A stretch of DNA of 64,000 nucleotides from DYFX01 sp964400625 (GTDB lineage Bacteria > Patescibacteriota > Patescibacteriia > SG8-24 > DYFX01), in NCBI GenBank assembly GCA_964400625.1, contig CAYNUS010000003.1, positions 1 to 64,000 of the forward strand, in the 5' to 3' direction. Each line of letters begins with the position of its first letter. The first letter of the stretch is position 1. Below the pieces are notes generated by a model that saw nothing but the letters and a program-made list of their open reading frames with translations, searched no databases and was not told the origin of the DNA. Positions 48,575 through 57,304 of the stretch are shown here, piece by piece. The position numbers were made by a program, and so were the translations under genes.

Positions 48575-49801
48575 ATGAGATACGTCCTGGCGCTCGCCGC
48601 CCTCTGCCTCTCCTGCAATCCCGGCATGCTGCGCTCCGGCGCACGCGTGCCCATGGAATGCCGCGAGCCGGGCCCCGTCCTCGAGACGATGACCTGGAAC
48701 GTGGGGCTCGCGCCCGGCGTCGTGCCCTACGCCACGCCGCGCGTGAAGCCGGTCGCCGAGGAGCTCGCGAAGTTCCGCGACGTCGGCGTCATCTGCCTCC
48801 AGGAAGTCTGGACGCAGGAAGCGCGCGACGCCATCGTCGCCTCGCTCGCCCTGCCCGAGGAGCGCGTCTACTACGTGGACACGCGCGGCCAAGGCGACAG
48901 CCTCGGCGGCGTGAACGTCTGCCGTGCCGGACAGCTCGACGCGCTCGAGTCCTGCGCGAAGGACGCCTGCGGCGGCCTGCCGGAGGAGGAGCACGCGCAC
49001 TGCACGCTCGACGCCTGCGGCGACGAGATCGTCTCGCTCTACATGCGCGGCGGCGAGGACTGCCTGAACTGCCTCGTCTCGTCCGTCGGACGGAGCATCG
49101 ACGATACGGTCCGCACCTGCTCGACGCCCGGCCAGGGCGTGAGCCATTCCTACGACGGCCAGAACGGCGTGATGCTCATCTCGCGCTGGCCGCTCGTGAA
49201 CCGCGAATCGATCCTCCTGCCTTCGTCGATCGCGAACCGCGCCGCGCTCTTCGCGACGATCGAGCTCGAAGGGCGCGAACCCGTCGAGCTCGCCTGCACG
49301 CACGTCTCCACCTGGAACCGCCTGCCGCCGAGCCATCGCGGCCCCGACGGCCGGAAGATGTTCAGCGACTGGGACGAGGAGATGATCGCGCAGATCGAGA
49401 TCATCTCGAAGAAGATGAAGGAGCGCGCCCAAGGCCGTCCGCAGATCTTCCTCGCCGACGTCAACGCCGGACCGGAGATCGCGAGCGACATCAAGGAAGA
49501 CATGCCGAAGGTCTGGAGCCGCCTCCTCCGCCTCGGCTTCACGAGTCCCGCGGCCGCCGCCGAGAGGCCCTACTGCAGCGTCTGCGCCGGCAACAGCCTC
49601 CGCGATCCTTCCGCGCGCAACAAGCTGATCGACCACGTGCTCTTCCGCGACCCGGTCGGCGGCTCGCGGCTCGAACCGAAGTGCACGCGCTCCGTGCTCG
49701 ACGCCGGACACAAGCGCTACTTCCCGGGCTACGGCGGCACGATGATGGAGGAGCACCTTTCCGACCACTACGGCGTCACCGTCACCTTCGGCTACGAATG
49801 A
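48575..49801 (+). CDS. Secreted endonuclease/exonuclease/phosphatase (EEP) family enzyme
   Basis: 408 residues. A short signal (MRYVLALAALCLSCNPG) has a possible lipobox Cys at 14. The EEP motifs are all present: MTWNVGLA near 39-46, ICLQEVW near 72-78, ACTHVST near 244-250, IFLADVNAGP near 290-299, LIDHVLF near 350-356 and LSDHYGV near 393-399. A Cys-rich insertion (about 112-180) is extra. Phosphodiester hydrolysis (sphingomyelinase- or DNase-like) outside the cell is likely; substrate is not certain. GGAGG precedes the ATG. Confidence 0.88.
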   Translation: MRYVLALAALCLSCNPGMLRSGARVPMECREPGPVLETMTWNVGLAPGVVPYATPRVKPVAEELAKFRDVGVICLQEVWTQEARDAIVASLALPEERVYYVDTRGQGDSLGGVNVCRAGQLDALESCAKDACGGLPEEEHAHCTLDACGDEIVSLYMRGGEDCLNCLVSSVGRSIDDTVRTCSTPGQGVSHSYDGQNGVMLISRWPLVNRESILLPSSIANRAALFATIELEGREPVELACTHVSTWNRLPPSHRGPDGRKMFSDWDEEMIAQIEIISKKMKERAQGRPQIFLADVNAGPEIASDIKEDMPKVWSRLLRLGFTSPAAAAERPYCSVCAGNSLRDPSARNKLIDHVLFRDPVGGSRLEPKCTRSVLDAGHKRYFPGYGGTMMEEHLSDHYGVTVTFGYE

Positions 49802-49827
49802 CCCCCGCACGCGCGGGGGATTTTTTT
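49802..49827 (+). terminator. Terminator of the EEP gene
   Basis: CCCCCGC-4 nt-GCGGGGG then ATTTTTTT. Confidence 0.92.
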
Positions 49828-49916
49828 ATCGATGCTTGTGTCGTACAATGAGAAGGCGTCCTTCAAAAAGAAAGAGACCGCTGTCGAGGCGGTCTCCTGA
49901 GGAAGGAGCGAAGAGG

Positions 49917-50870
49917 CTAGGGGTTGGAGGCGAAGGCGTTCGAGGCCGCGCGCAGCTTGCGGTGATACCGCGCGCTGTACATCGACTTCTCGGTCACCTT
50001 CTGGCGGACGACACCGGGTCCCTGGCGATACCAGTCGTGGAACATGTCCCACTGGGCATAGGCCTTGCGCCAGTACTTGCCCTCGCGGTCGGCGCCGAAG
50101 TAGCGGCTGACCGCGCGGCGCCAGGCTTCGCCGTCGGTCTTCGCGACGCCCTTCTTGAGGAAGCGGTCGTGATGCTCCTTCAGCTCCCATCCGGCCAGGA
50201 CCGCGCCTCCGCAGAAGGTCATGGGATCGAGCCCATGCGCCAGCGCGTTGTCGTCGATCTCGGCGAACGAGAACTGGAAGGGGCCGCAGCAGCCGCCGTA
50301 GTACCGGGTGTCGTTGCCCCAGGTGGCGGTCCCGCAGGAACAGGTCATGTTCTGCAGGTTCCACTGGAACCGTTCGGCCAGGCGATACATGGCGGCCTCG
50401 TGCTTGCACGAACCGCCGTAGACGCAGCGCAGCTTGAGCTGCTCCGCGACGTCGCATCCGCCCGACGCCTTGCCGGCGCCATCGACGTGGCCCGTCTCGT
50501 TGCGCCAGATGGCGTACAGGACGTCGACCGGCGTTCCGGTCGACTGGCTGGCGTACTCGAGGATATCGAGCACCTGCTCCGGATGAGCGACGGGATCGAA
50601 CGAGGCGCAGATCTGCGCGTAGCTGCCGCTCCGCGCGACGGGTTTCGTCGCCGGAAGCGGCTTCTCCAGGACAGGCTCGGACTCGAGATCCTTTCGGTCA
50701 GGGGTGGACGCCACGGCATGCGTGCCGATGACGGTCGTCTCGACGGCGGAACGCCTTTCGATCGCGTTGCCGACGGACGACAGGAACACGAAGCCGAAGC
50801 AGAAGATCACGAGCGCCTTGAAGATATCGGCCAAGCTGGCCTCCTTGCGTGTTGGGGTGGAAAGAACCAT
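49917..50870 (-). CDS. Membrane-anchored lysozyme-like protein
   Basis: 317 residues from ATG 50870. An anchor (about 14-34, ALVIFCFGFVFLSSVG) precedes a linker and a helical domain. VDVLYAIWRNETGHVDGAG near 115-133 supplies the catalytic-type Glu, and CCGPFQFSF near 195-203 the G-x-F-Q motif of lytic transglycosylases. Many Cys (about 10) suggest disulfides or metal. It differs from the 15.8-kb lysozyme-like protein in sequence. The -10 TAGAAT ends 10 nt before the ATG, so the leader is very short. Confidence 0.65.
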   Translation of the reverse strand: MVLSTPTRKEASLADIFKALVIFCFGFVFLSSVGNAIERRSAVETTVIGTHAVASTPDRKDLESEPVLEKPLPATKPVARSGSYAQICASFDPVAHPEQVLDILEYASQSTGTPVDVLYAIWRNETGHVDGAGKASGGCDVAEQLKLRCVYGGSCKHEAAMYRLAERFQWNLQNMTCSCGTATWGNDTRYYGGCCGPFQFSFAEIDDNALAHGLDPMTFCGGAVLAGWELKEHHDRFLKKGVAKTDGEAWRRAVSRYFGADREGKYWRKAYAQWDMFHDWYRQGPGVVRQKVTEKSMYSARYHRKLRAASNAFASNP

Positions 50871-50880
50871 CGGACCAAGG

Positions 50881-50909
50881 ATTCTAGCAGAAAAACCCCA
50901 TTTTGTCAA
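50881..50909 (-). promoter_or_regulatory. Promoter of the anchored lysozyme-like gene
   Basis: Minus strand TTGACA, 17 bases, TAGAAT; a very good match that leaves only about 10 nt to the ATG. Confidence 0.75.
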
Positions 50910-50926
50910 CCTATCCTGACAGACCT

Positions 50927-51901
50927 ATGGCGCTTCGCGAAAAAGAGGAGAAAAACGCCCAAAAAAGCGAGATTCACGGTCTTATCCGGGACTTTTGCGA
51001 CTATCTGGAAATCGAGAAGAACCGCTCCAAGCGGACCCGAGAGAACTACGCCTTTTACCTGGGCCGCTTCGCCGACTGGTGCGCCGAAAAGGGGAGCGGC
51101 AAGGCCAAGGCCATCACGGGGGACGCCGTCCGCCAGTTCCGCCTCTGGCTGAACCGCCTGGAGGACCACCATGGCCAGCCACTCAAGAAGAACACCCAGA
51201 ACTATCACCTGATCGCGCTCCGGGCCTTCCTGAAGTACCTCTCGAAGCGCGACATCGAATCGCTCGCCGCCGAGAAGATCGAGCTCGCCAAACAGCCGGA
51301 CCGCCATGTCGACTTCATGGAGCCGAAGGAGATCGAGAAGATCCTCGACGCGCCGCTCAAGGCCCAGGGGCCGGACATCGTGCGGCTCCGCGACCGCGCC
51401 GTGCTGGAGCTCCTCTGGTCGACGGGCCTGCGCGTCTCGGAGCTCTGCTCGCTGAAGCTCGAGGACATCAACTTCAATCGCAACGAGTTCTCGGTGCGCG
51501 GCAAGGGGTCGAAGTGGCGCGTGGTCTTCTTCTCGGAAGACGCCAAGGCCTGGGTGAAGAAGTATCTCGACGCCCGCAAGGACATGAGCCCGATGCTCTT
51601 CGTGAGCCACGACCGCGCGGCCAAAGGGCGCGACTCCATGACCGGCCTCACGCCCCGGACCGTCCAGCGCCTCGTGACCCACTACGCCAAGATCGCCGGC
51701 ATCACGAAGCGCGTCTCGCCGCACACGCTCCGCCACTCGTTCGCCACCGACCTCCTCATGAACGGCGCGGACCTGCGTTCGGTGCAGTCGCTCCTCGGCC
51801 ACGCCTCGGTGACGACGACGCAGATCTACACGCACATCACCGACACGCACCTGCAGGAGGTGTACAAGGCCTTCCACGACAAGAAGCGCGGGAAAAAGTG
51901 A
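50927..51901 (+). CDS. xerC: Tyrosine recombinase, XerC/XerD family
   Basis: 324 residues from ATG 50927. The N-terminal SAM-like DNA-binding domain (about 10-110) is followed by the catalytic domain with R (STGLRVSELCSL), K (GKGSKWR), H-x-x-R (SPHTLRHSFAT), H (LLGHASVTTTQ) and Tyr (IYTH). All five catalytic groups are present. It resolves chromosome dimers or moves mobile elements; nothing here marks a mobile element, so a Xer role is likely. The TGA stop forms the TG of the next gene's extended -10. Confidence 0.93.
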   Translation: MALREKEEKNAQKSEIHGLIRDFCDYLEIEKNRSKRTRENYAFYLGRFADWCAEKGSGKAKAITGDAVRQFRLWLNRLEDHHGQPLKKNTQNYHLIALRAFLKYLSKRDIESLAAEKIELAKQPDRHVDFMEPKEIEKILDAPLKAQGPDIVRLRDRAVLELLWSTGLRVSELCSLKLEDINFNRNEFSVRGKGSKWRVVFFSEDAKAWVKKYLDARKDMSPMLFVSHDRAAKGRDSMTGLTPRTVQRLVTHYAKIAGITKRVSPHTLRHSFATDLLMNGADLRSVQSLLGHASVTTTQIYTHITDTHLQEVYKAFHDKKRGKK

Positions 51902-51907
51902 TATACT
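51902..51907 (+). promoter_or_regulatory. Extended -10 overlapping the xer stop codon
   Basis: TGATATACT: TG from the TGA stop (51899-51901), -10 TATACT at 51902-51907, 9 nt before ATG 51917. Confidence 0.55.
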
Positions 51908-51916
51908 GAAGGACGT

Positions 51917-52228
51917 ATGAACGACATCTTCTCCGCCGGCTGGTTCCAGCTCATGATGCCCGCGCTCGCGGCCTTCTTCTCCCTGGCCGCCGCCGGCGCG
52001 CTCCTGAGCCTCATCCGTTCGAACAAGGGCGCGAGGATCAACCGCGCCTGGGGGCTCATCGCCTTCGGCCTGGCCCTCTTCGGCCTCGCGGGACTCGACG
52101 CGACCCTCGAAGCGCTCGCGCTCCCGAACGCGTCCGACGTCCGCGGCGCCCTTACGGCGGCCGGCGCGCTCTTCGCGGCGATCGGCGCCGTCCACGCGCG
52201 CGGCATCCATCGCGGCCTCCTCAAGTAG
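51917..52228 (+). CDS. Small membrane protein, 103 residues
   Basis: Three hydrophobic segments (about 10-33, 45-63, 77-93) in a short protein with basic loops. It is followed after one base by the histidine-kinase gene, so the two are co-transcribed; it could be the kinase's membrane partner, since the kinase has no membrane segment. That link is inference from position. No known family. Confidence 0.7.
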   Translation: MNDIFSAGWFQLMMPALAAFFSLAAAGALLSLIRSNKGARINRAWGLIAFGLALFGLAGLDATLEALALPNASDVRGALTAAGALFAAIGAVHARGIHRGLLK

Positions 52229-52229
52229 T

Positions 52230-53744
52230 ATGGCCGGATCCTCCGTCCTCGACGTCTTCATCCTCCTCGGGGATCTCTCCGAGGACGCTTCGTATGCGGC
52301 GAGGATCAAGGCGAAGGTGGTGGAGCTCGTGCGCGCCGGCGCGCCGGACGTCGAGGCGCGGCTGACCGAGGCGTACCTCCAGGCCGAGTCGGAACTGCTC
52401 CAGCTCCGCAAGGGGAAGATCACGCAGGACGGCCTGCGCCGCCAGGCGGCGTCCGTCGTCACCAAGGCGACCGACGGCTATCCGGCCTTCCGCCTGCTCT
52501 TCCTCGCGAACGAGCCCCAGCTCATCGCGCTCGCCTCCGCGCTCGTCGCGTCCTACGCGGCGCGCGGACGGGAATTCTTCGGCCGCGAGACCGTGCGGAG
52601 CCTGCTGAAGACGAGCCTCGCCGGCACGCCCTGGGAAGAGACCGTCGTCGATCCCGACAAGGGCATCGTCTACAACATGATGCGCATGCGCACCGTCGCC
52701 GAAAGCGGCGAGGCCGTCTCGACGCTGTTCGAGAACTGGTACGCGCGCACGCGCTCCGTCCTCGGCGACGAGGCCTCGCGCCGCCTTTTCGAGCGCTCGT
52801 ATCGCGACGTCGAATCCGTCTTCGGCTTCCTGCCGATGATGCAGCACCTGCTGGGCCTCGCGCCGAAGAACGCGCTCTGGGCCGACAAGGTGAAGCGCCT
52901 CCATGAGCTCGAGACGCGGACCGACGTCCTTTCGCGCGACATCCGCGCCGCCGACGTGGACCTCCAGCGCCAGGCCGCGGAGCTGCAGAAGACCGTCGAG
53001 GAGCTCGAACGCACGCGCCAGCGGCTCGAGCTCGTCAGCAAGGCCCGCTCGGAGTTCATCGACGTCGTCTCGCACCAGTTCCGCACGCCGCTTTCCTCGA
53101 TCCGCTGGAACGGCGAGCTCCTGACCGACGCGCTCGCGGAGAAGAAGATCCCCGAGGAGTTCGCGGACGCCGTGGCCACCGTGCGCTCGCGCAGCGTCTA
53201 CCTCATCGAGACGCTCGACCGCGTCTTCGCCACCCTCGAGATCGAGACCGGCACGCTCGTCGTCGACGCCAAGCCCGCCTTCCTCTGGGAGATCGTGCAG
53301 GACGCGTACGGCCAGCTGGAGAAGGACATCGAACGCGCCGGGCTCAAGTGGAAGTTCGAACGCCCCAAGGACCAGCCGCGGCAGATCCCCATCGACAAGG
53401 TGAAGATGGCGACCGCGCTCAAGATCGTCCTCGGCAACGCGGTGATGTACGGCAAGAAGGGCGGCAAGGTCGCCGCCAAGGTAGGGGAGGAACGCATCGA
53501 CGGCGTGGAGTACCAGGTCTGCACCATCGCGGACGACGGCATCGGCATCCCGAAGGAGGACCAGGAGCGCATCTTCGAGAAGTTCTACCGCTCCCAGCCG
53601 GCCGTCCACCAGGTGGCCGACGGAACGGGGCTCGGCATGTTCATCCTGAAGCACTTCGTCGAGGCGCACCGCGGCATGGTCTGGGTGAAGAGCGCGGGCG
53701 AGGGAAAGGGGACGTCCGTCACGATCGCGCTGCCCGTGAAATGA
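52230..53744 (+). CDS. Soluble sensor histidine kinase with novel N-terminal region
   Basis: 504 residues. The first 230 residues are helical with no membrane segment, PAS or GAF motif I recognise. A coiled coil (about 232-275) leads to the dimerisation helix with VSHQFRTPLSSIRWNGELL, phosphorylated His at 282. The ATPase domain has N-box NAVMYGKKGG, G1 DDGIGIPKED, F-box IFEKFY and G2 GTGLGMFILKHF. All catalytic boxes are complete. No response regulator is near, so the partner is elsewhere. Confidence 0.93.
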   Translation: MAGSSVLDVFILLGDLSEDASYAARIKAKVVELVRAGAPDVEARLTEAYLQAESELLQLRKGKITQDGLRRQAASVVTKATDGYPAFRLLFLANEPQLIALASALVASYAARGREFFGRETVRSLLKTSLAGTPWEETVVDPDKGIVYNMMRMRTVAESGEAVSTLFENWYARTRSVLGDEASRRLFERSYRDVESVFGFLPMMQHLLGLAPKNALWADKVKRLHELETRTDVLSRDIRAADVDLQRQAAELQKTVEELERTRQRLELVSKARSEFIDVVSHQFRTPLSSIRWNGELLTDALAEKKIPEEFADAVATVRSRSVYLIETLDRVFATLEIETGTLVVDAKPAFLWEIVQDAYGQLEKDIERAGLKWKFERPKDQPRQIPIDKVKMATALKIVLGNAVMYGKKGGKVAAKVGEERIDGVEYQVCTIADDGIGIPKEDQERIFEKFYRSQPAVHQVADGTGLGMFILKHFVEAHRGMVWVKSAGEGKGTSVTIALPVK

Positions 53745-53746
53745 GA

Positions 53747-53769
53747 AAGCCGCCGGAAGGCGGTTTTCG
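53747..53769 (+). terminator. Terminator of the kinase gene
   Basis: AAAGCCGCC-GGAA-GGCGGTTTTC. Confidence 0.82.
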
Positions 53770-53779
53770 CGTTCCGGGG

Positions 53780-53808
53780 TTGACGCGCGGCGTTTTCGGA
53801 GGTATGGT
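53780..53808 (+). promoter_or_regulatory. Promoter of the 254-residue orphan
   Basis: TTGACG, 17 bases, TATGGT, starting 11 bases after the kinase terminator. Confidence 0.7.
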
Positions 53809-53836
53809 CCGCGGTCATCCGTGAAGAGGAGGAGAC

Positions 53837-54601
53837 ATGGATCGACCGTATGCGGACCTTGAAGGGATCACGGCGATGGCCGCCACGCTCGAAGGCATGC
53901 ATGCCCTGCGCGCGGCGCGCCGGAAGGCCGGCGACCGCCGCGAGCGCATGCCCGACTCCTGCGTCCTCGGACGCTACCTGCTGACCGAGGACGGACGCTT
54001 CGGCGAACTGACCGGGGCCGCGCTGGAAGCGGCCCGCGCGCTTCCTGCCGCCGCGTCGATCGAGGCGCTACGCGCCCTCGCGGGACCGGCGGCCCTGACG
54101 TACCGCGTGCCGGCGCGTCTCGCGCCGCATGACCGCGCTTGCGAGAGCTGCGGCCGAGGATGGGCGCTCGACGATTGCCACGACGTCGAAGAGGACTACG
54201 TGACGGACGCCGTGCTGCCGTACCACCCGGACTGCCTGCGGGCGCGCCGCCGCGGCGACCTGCTCTGGTGGGCCGAAGACGTCCTGTCGCGCGCCGGATT
54301 CCCGGAGACGGCGTTCGTCGTCCAGCCCGGACCGATCGCGGACGACGCGTTCGCGTGGATCCGTCTCGAGACGCCGGCCGGCGGCATCCGCTTCGGCAGG
54401 CTCATGGCGGGCTTCGGCATCGAGTGGTCCGAGACCGGACGCGACTTGAACGGACGCTTCGGCCGCCGCGTCGGCAGCATCGCCGGACACTCCGTCTGGA
54501 CGGAACCGCCCGTCGACCAAGGCCCATTCCACGTCCGCCCTTTGAACGAACCGTATCTGGTCCGCTATCTCGACCGCCTGCGCGAGGCCCTCGGTCTCTG
54601 A
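53837..54601 (+). CDS. Orphan cytoplasmic protein with a possible zinc site, 254 residues
   Basis: An Arg/Ala-rich N-terminal half precedes CESCGRGWALDDCHDVEEDYV near 98-118 with HPDCLRARRR near 127-136: C-x-x-C, C/H and H-x-x-C spacing that could hold zinc. No signal peptide or membrane helix. The C-terminal part is a mixed alpha/beta region. I do not recognise the family. GGAGGAG precedes the ATG. Confidence 0.7.
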   Translation: MDRPYADLEGITAMAATLEGMHALRAARRKAGDRRERMPDSCVLGRYLLTEDGRFGELTGAALEAARALPAAASIEALRALAGPAALTYRVPARLAPHDRACESCGRGWALDDCHDVEEDYVTDAVLPYHPDCLRARRRGDLLWWAEDVLSRAGFPETAFVVQPGPIADDAFAWIRLETPAGGIRFGRLMAGFGIEWSETGRDLNGRFGRRVGSIAGHSVWTEPPVDQGPFHVRPLNEPYLVRYLDRLREALGL

Positions 54602-54631
54602 CGCGGGCATTTTTCTTTTTCCGCGGACGAA

Positions 54632-54660
54632 AGAAAAAGACCGCGCGTCGGCGCGGCCTC
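54632..54660 (-). terminator. Terminator overlapping a TGA stop
   Basis: GGCCGCGC-4 nt-GCGCGGTC then TTTTTC; the A of the TGA stop pairs at the stem base. Confidence 0.8.
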
Positions 54661-55024
54661 AGGCGAGGAGCGAAGGGTCGATGTCCTCGGCCTCGACCTC
54701 GGGATACCCGGGGCCGTGCGAGGCGAGCATGAGGTTCGCGAACCGCCAGCAGAGCGAGAACTCGCCGGCGACGGCGTCCGCGATCAGCTTCTTGCCGCGG
54801 TCCGGGAGCGCGACGCCGTCCTTCACGAGCTCGAAGATCTCGAAGGCGGCGACGCTCTTGTGGTCCTTGCCGAGGGTGGCGAAGGCGGGGAGCTCGAGAT
54901 GTGCTCGCGAGAATTCGGCGCACTCGCCGAAGCTTCCGCCGCCGGCGAAACGGCGGCAGTGGCGCGCGATGCCGGCGGCGACGGCGAGGTGCAGGAGCCG
55001 GTTCGTCTCGGGATCGATAGGCAT
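54659..55024 (-). CDS. Orphan cytoplasmic protein, 121 residues
   Basis: Start ATG 55024 after GGAGGAA. Helical, with two Cys (CRRFAGGGSFGECAEF near 23-38) and an acidic C-terminus (EVEAEDIDPSLLA). No signal peptide or membrane helix and no family I know. It has its own promoter, TTGACA with CATACT at 16 bases, after the tRNA terminator. Confidence 0.65.
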   Translation of the reverse strand: MPIDPETNRLLHLAVAAGIARHCRRFAGGGSFGECAEFSRAHLELPAFATLGKDHKSVAAFEIFELVKDGVALPDRGKKLIADAVAGEFSLCWRFANLMLASHGPGYPEVEAEDIDPSLLA

Positions 55025-55084
55025 GGGTTCCTCCTGGAAGGTGCGTGGCGCGTCCAGTATGCGCGGAACAGGCGCGTTGTCAAT

Positions 55085-55108
55085 AAGAAAAGACCTCTTG
55101 CGAGGTCT
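55085..55108 (-). terminator. Terminator of the tRNA-Arg/tRNA-His unit
   Basis: AGACCTC-GCAA-GAGGTCT then TTTCTT. Confidence 0.85.
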
Positions 55109-55113
55109 GTTCT

Positions 55114-55188
55114 TGGGGCGGCCAGAGGGAATCGAACCCTCGTTCGTGGAACCACAATCCACTGTCCTGCCATTGAACGATGGCCGCC
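55114..55188 (-). tRNA. tRNA-His (anticodon GUG)
   Basis: 75 nt with encoded CCA. G-1 opposite C73 is present, the histidine identity pair. Acceptor GCGGCCA/TGGCCGC, anticodon arm GTGGA TTGTGGT TCCAC, T-arm GAGGG TTCGATT CCCTC. Confidence 0.95.
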
Positions 55189-55192
55189 ATGC

Positions 55193-55269
55193 TGGCGACC
55201 CCGGCAGGAATCGAACCTGCAACCCGCGGCTTAGAAGTCCGCCGCTCTATCCGATTGAGCTACGGGGTC
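55193..55269 (-). tRNA. tRNA-Arg (anticodon UCU)
   Basis: 77 nt with encoded CCA and discriminator G. Acceptor GACCCCG/CGGGGTC, anticodon loop CTTCTAA on stem GCGGA/GCCGC (closing A-G mismatch), T-arm GCAGG TTCGATT CCTGC. Four bases separate it from tRNA-His; both share one promoter. Confidence 0.94.
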
Positions 55270-55305
55270 GTGCAGGCACATTGTATACCGGGGACGAACG
55301 GAAGG

Positions 55306-55334
55306 AGGATACCAGCCTGCGGGGGACGTGTCAA
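55306..55334 (-). promoter_or_regulatory. Promoter of the tRNA-Arg/tRNA-His unit
   Basis: Minus strand TTGACA, 17 bases, TATCCT. Confidence 0.7.
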
Positions 55335-55342
55335 CGTTTCGG

Positions 55343-55376
55343 AAAAGAAAAAGCCGGAACGCGAGGCGTTCCGGCC
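55343..55376 (-). terminator. Flotillin gene terminator
   Basis: GCCGGAACGC-3 nt-GCGTTCCGGC then TTTTTC; ten pairs. Confidence 0.92.
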
Positions 55377-55383
55377 CTGAGGA

Positions 55384-57252
55384 TCAGGCGGTCTTGCCGT
55401 TGCCGTCGCCGGCCGGCTTCGCGCCCGTCTTGGACGCGTCGATGACCGTCTCGGCGCCGGCGAGCGTCTCGGGGGAGACGCCCACCTTCTCGGCGACGGC
55501 CTTGAGGACGCCGGCGATCTGCTCCACCCCGGCCGCGGTCCCGGGACCGGCGTTCGAGAGGAAGCCCTCGGTGAGGTTGGCGACGCCCATGCCCTGCATG
55601 TAGCGGCCCACCATCTTGGCCACGTCCTCGGGGGTGCCGAAGACCTGCGCCTTCACCGATCCCATGAGATCGGCCATGGCGCCGGCGGCAGCGATGCGGA
55701 CCTCCGCCTCCTTCACGATCTTGAGCTTGGCGACCTCGAACTGCTGGGCCACCTCGCCGTGCTCGGAACGCGCCGCGAGCTCCTGCGTGAGCACGTCGAC
55801 GCGCTTCTGCTCGACCTCGACCTCGGCCTTCTTCACCTCGATGGGCACCATCTGGATGGCGCGCTCGCCGCGGGCGCGGGCCTCGGCGGCGTCCGCGTCG
55901 GCCTTGGCCTTCTTGGTCGTGGCCTCGGCGTCCGCGTCGGCCGCGGCCTTGCGGGCGGCGGCGTCCTTCTCGGTGGCGTAGGCGTCCGCGTCGGCCTTGC
56001 GCTGGGCGGTGACGTACGTGCGCTCGGCTTCCGCCTGCGCCTGGATCACCTTCTGCTGCTTCTCGCGCTCGGCGGTCGCGGTGACCTGGACCGTCGTGAT
56101 GTTCTGCCGCTCCTTCTCGGCCTCCGCTTCCGCGGCGGACTGGAGGGCGACGGCCTTGGCGCGCTCGGCCTCGGCCTCGGCGACCGCCTTCTCGGCGGCG
56201 CGCTTCGCGACCTCGACCTTCTGCTCGGCCTCGGTGATGGCCTTCTGCTTCTCGCGCTCGGCGACCTCGGTGGCGCCCTGCTTCTGCCGCTCGGCGACAT
56301 CGAGCGCCTTGGTCTTCTCGACCTGGGCGAGCTCGACGGCGCGCTGGGCGGCGATCTGCTTCTCCTGCGCCAGCCGGGTCTGCTCGGCCTGGATCTCGGC
56401 GATCCGGGCCTGCTGCTCGGCCTCGGCTTGCGCCTGGGTCTGCTGCAGCGACAGCACCTGCTGGCGGGTCTTCACGTCCTGCTCGGTGCGGGCGCGCTCG
56501 CCCTCGCGCTCCAGCTCGTTGCGCTTGGTCTGGTTGGCCTGCACGATCTCGGCGATCGTCCGCATGCCCTGCGCGTCGAAGATGTTGTTCTTGTTGAGCG
56601 TGGCCGTGTCGGCCTGGTCGAGCTTGGAGATCGTGACCGACTCCAGCGTCAGGCCGTTGTGCTTGAGGTCGCTCGTGACGATCTTGACGACCTCCTGCAT
56701 GAAGCTGTCGCGGTTGGAGTTGAGCTCCTCGAGCGACTGCTTCGCGGCGGCGTTGCGGAGCGCGGAGACGAGCTTGTCCTCGACCAGCTTGCGCACGTGC
56801 TCCGTGTTCTGGAGCTTGTCGCCCAGCGAACGCGAGGCGTTCATCACGTCCTCGTCGTTGGGCATCACGCGGACGAAGAACTCGGCCTTGATGTCGGCGC
56901 GGAGCTTGTCGCCCGTGATGAGACCGTCGGCGCCCTTGCGTTCCATCTCGAGCCGGATCGACTCGAGGGGGACGCGCACGAGCTGGTGCACGACGGGGAT
57001 GACGAGCGCGCCGCCGTCCTTGATGACCCTCATGCCGCCCATGCCCGTGCGGACGAGCGCCTCGTTGGCGCGCGTCTTCTGGTAGAGCTTGGCGATGATC
57101 ATCAGGGTTCCGGAGACGATCGCGAGCGCGATGCCCGAGACCGCCATGACGGCGGACGTGACGGTGCCGAGCCCGTGGCCGAGGCTGTCGGCGACGACGG
57201 GACCGGCGATGAGGCCGATGGCGAAGAGCAGGATGAGTACCAATGCGAACAT
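55384..57252 (-). CDS. Flotillin-like SPFH-domain membrane protein (YqiK type)
   Basis: 622 residues. A membrane segment near 2-20 and another near 22-52 lead to the SPFH domain (about 70-240). A very long Ala/Glu/Lys-rich coiled coil (about 240-480, many AEAE and QQA repeats) is the flotillin hallmark. The C-terminus (520-600) is a helical oligomerisation region. It organises membrane microdomains. The preceding YqiJ-like gene ends 52 bases upstream, the yqiJ-yqiK pairing of other bacteria. AGGAGGA precedes the ATG. Confidence 0.9.
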   Translation of the reverse strand: MFALVLILLFAIGLIAGPVVADSLGHGLGTVTSAVMAVSGIALAIVSGTLMIIAKLYQKTRANEALVRTGMGGMRVIKDGGALVIPVVHQLVRVPLESIRLEMERKGADGLITGDKLRADIKAEFFVRVMPNDEDVMNASRSLGDKLQNTEHVRKLVEDKLVSALRNAAAKQSLEELNSNRDSFMQEVVKIVTSDLKHNGLTLESVTISKLDQADTATLNKNNIFDAQGMRTIAEIVQANQTKRNELEREGERARTEQDVKTRQQVLSLQQTQAQAEAEQQARIAEIQAEQTRLAQEKQIAAQRAVELAQVEKTKALDVAERQKQGATEVAEREKQKAITEAEQKVEVAKRAAEKAVAEAEAERAKAVALQSAAEAEAEKERQNITTVQVTATAEREKQQKVIQAQAEAERTYVTAQRKADADAYATEKDAAARKAAADADAEATTKKAKADADAAEARARGERAIQMVPIEVKKAEVEVEQKRVDVLTQELAARSEHGEVAQQFEVAKLKIVKEAEVRIAAAGAMADLMGSVKAQVFGTPEDVAKMVGRYMQGMGVANLTEGFLSNAGPGTAAGVEQIAGVLKAVAEKVGVSPETLAGAETVIDASKTGAKPAGDGNGKTA

Positions 57253-57304
57253 GCGTTCCTCCTTCTTTCTGGCGTTGGACTGCGGTCGACGATGCGGGGG
57301 CAGG

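Noticed and set aside
50927..51901. Tyrosine recombinase as an integron or prophage integrase
   Set aside because: No att repeats, tRNA target, cassette array or phage gene nearby; better read as a housekeeping Xer recombinase.
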